7,007 nt of DNA, taken from Calditrichota bacterium (GTDB lineage Bacteria > Electryoneota > RPQS01). The translations under genes were made by a program, and so were the position numbers. Positions 6,647 through 7,007 of the stretch are shown piece after piece (position 1 is the first letter of the stretch; each line of letters starts with the position of its first letter). Under the pieces are notes generated by a model that was not told the DNA's origin, did not search any database, and worked only from the letters and a program-made list of their open reading frames with translations. Location: positions 1-7,007 of the forward strand of contig JAGVEU010000125.1 in NCBI GenBank assembly GCA_020057985.1. Direction: 5' to 3'.

Positions 6647-6687
6647 AGAATCACAAAATCGTAGCGCAATCTTCTTTTCAGTTTTCA
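6647..6687 (+). repeat. Direct repeat C, copy 1
   Basis: AGAATCACAAAATCGTAGCG followed by CA and ATCTTCTTTTCAGTTTTCA recurs at 6778-6816. The two are identical except for the two-base CA missing from the second copy. The ends continue into pyrimidine-rich runs containing CAGTTTTCATTTTTC, which also occurs at 6612-6626. Confidence 0.8.
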
Positions 6688-6727
6688 TTTTTCTTTTTTC
6701 CTTTCGCCTTCATCTCCTTCTCGCGGC

Positions 6728-6777
6728 GGCATGTGTCTTGAGTCTTCACGTGCCCCGCTCGGAACGCGAGTGAGGGG
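6728..6777 (+). repeat. Diverged copy of the GGCATGTG hairpin plus adjoining hairpin
   Basis: From 6729, GGCATGTGTCTT and then TCTTCACGTGCCC match the first hairpin of the 243-base unit, with a short internal duplication of GTCTT between the arms. Next to it, CCCC (6753-6756) with CTCG (6758-6761) can pair with CGAG (6767-6770) and GGGG (6774-6777). The segment lies exactly between the two copies of direct repeat C. Confidence 0.6.
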
Positions 6778-6816
6778 AGAATCACAAAATCGTAGCGATC
6801 TTCTTTTCAGTTTTCA
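6778..6816 (+). repeat. Direct repeat C, copy 2
   Basis: This is the second copy of the repeat at 6647-6687, lacking CA after GTAGCG. It runs on into CAGTTTTCGATTTTCC. Confidence 0.8.
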
Positions 6817-6835
6817 GTTTTCGATTTTCCGTATG

Positions 6836-6879
6836 TGTCATCCAGAACCCCCATGTCTTCGTGGGGCGTTCAGGATCTC
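6836..6879 (+). repeat. Hairpin family A, copy 7
   Basis: The ends TGTCATCC and GGATCTC are constant. The stem is different again: ATCC pairs with GGAT, GAAC with GTTC and CCCC with GGGG, with one A-A mismatch and one bulged C, around a loop of about ten bases. This is a third or fourth distinct stem on the same frame. Confidence 0.7.
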
Positions 6880-6887
6880 GCTTATTT

Positions 6888-6940
6888 CTTCACCCCCCAA
6901 CTCGCTTGCACTACTGTCTCAATGTTTTTTTGGGGGGAAG
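6888..6940. repeat. Inverted repeat with C6/G6 arms
   Basis: CCCCCCAA (6893-6900) pairs with TTGGGGGG (6930-6937). CTT (6888-6890) pairs with AAG (6938-6940) after a two-base bulge. The loop is 29 bases and includes T7 at its right side. It sits just upstream of the promoter at the right edge and might insulate it from read-through, but the right arm is not followed by a T run. Confidence 0.45.
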
Positions 6941-6958
6941 TCGTTGATAAAAAAGGGC

Positions 6959-6988
6959 TTGACATCCTCGCGGAATTGTGTATCTTTG
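6959..6988 (+). promoter_or_regulatory. Promoter directed out of the right edge
   Basis: TTGACA (6959-6964) is a perfect -35 box. TATCTTTG (6981-6988) fits both a sigma-70 -10 box (TATCTT, four of six, 16-base spacer) and the Bacteroidota pattern TTG-N19-TAnnTTTG, with exactly 19 bases between TTG and TA. Only 19 bases remain to the edge with no start codon, so the gene it drives must lie outside. An A-rich stretch (AAAAAA, 6949-6954) stands just upstream, as in many strong promoters. Confidence 0.6.
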
Positions 6989-7007
6989 GAGTTCTCTCAA
7001 CCCAAAA

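Noticed and set aside
6481..6741. 86-codon plus-strand frame starting in the palindrome loop region
   Set aside because: It runs through the palindrome arm, pyrimidine runs and repeat C; the protein is low-complexity, Phe- and Ser-rich, and no ribosome binding site is seen.

Overview
The left three quarters of the window (to 5235) is one rightward cluster of polysaccharide genes. It holds a three-part protein with two GT4-type glycosyltransferase modules flanking a SAM-dependent methyltransferase, cut at its 5' end by the window edge. A GDP-mannose 6-dehydrogenase of the AlgD type follows, and then a second GT4 glycosyltransferase whose start overlaps the dehydrogenase stop by 17 bases. Together they suggest synthesis of a surface or exported glycan. 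The dehydrogenase would make GDP-mannuronate from GDP-mannose, the glycosyltransferases would add sugars, and the methyltransferase would methylate one or cap the chain. The actual sugars, linkages and polymer cannot be read from the sequence.

The right quarter (5236-7007, about 1.77 kb) has no convincing gene. It is a dense mosaic of small palindromes, direct repeats and one tandem repeat. Seven copies of a hairpin family share constant ends (TGTCATCC ... GGATCTC), but their stems differ and mostly still pair. A 243-base unit is present 2.35 times in tandem, each full copy carrying three hairpins. A 76-base near-perfect palindrome lies at 6451-6526, possibly inside an insertion that interrupts the third tandem copy. 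A promoter-like sequence at 6959-6988 points out of the right edge, so the next gene probably starts just beyond the window.

Organism: a bacterium with moderate GC. The promoter at the right edge fits the TTG-N19-TAnnTTTG pattern of Bacteroidota and relatives, and the genes lack strong Shine-Dalgarno sequences. Both hint at a member of the FCB group (Bacteroidota, Chlorobiota or a related candidate phylum), but this is a weak inference. The protein genes belong to known families. The most unusual part of the window is the repeat mosaic. I see no defence system, CRISPR array, transposase, tRNA or rRNA.
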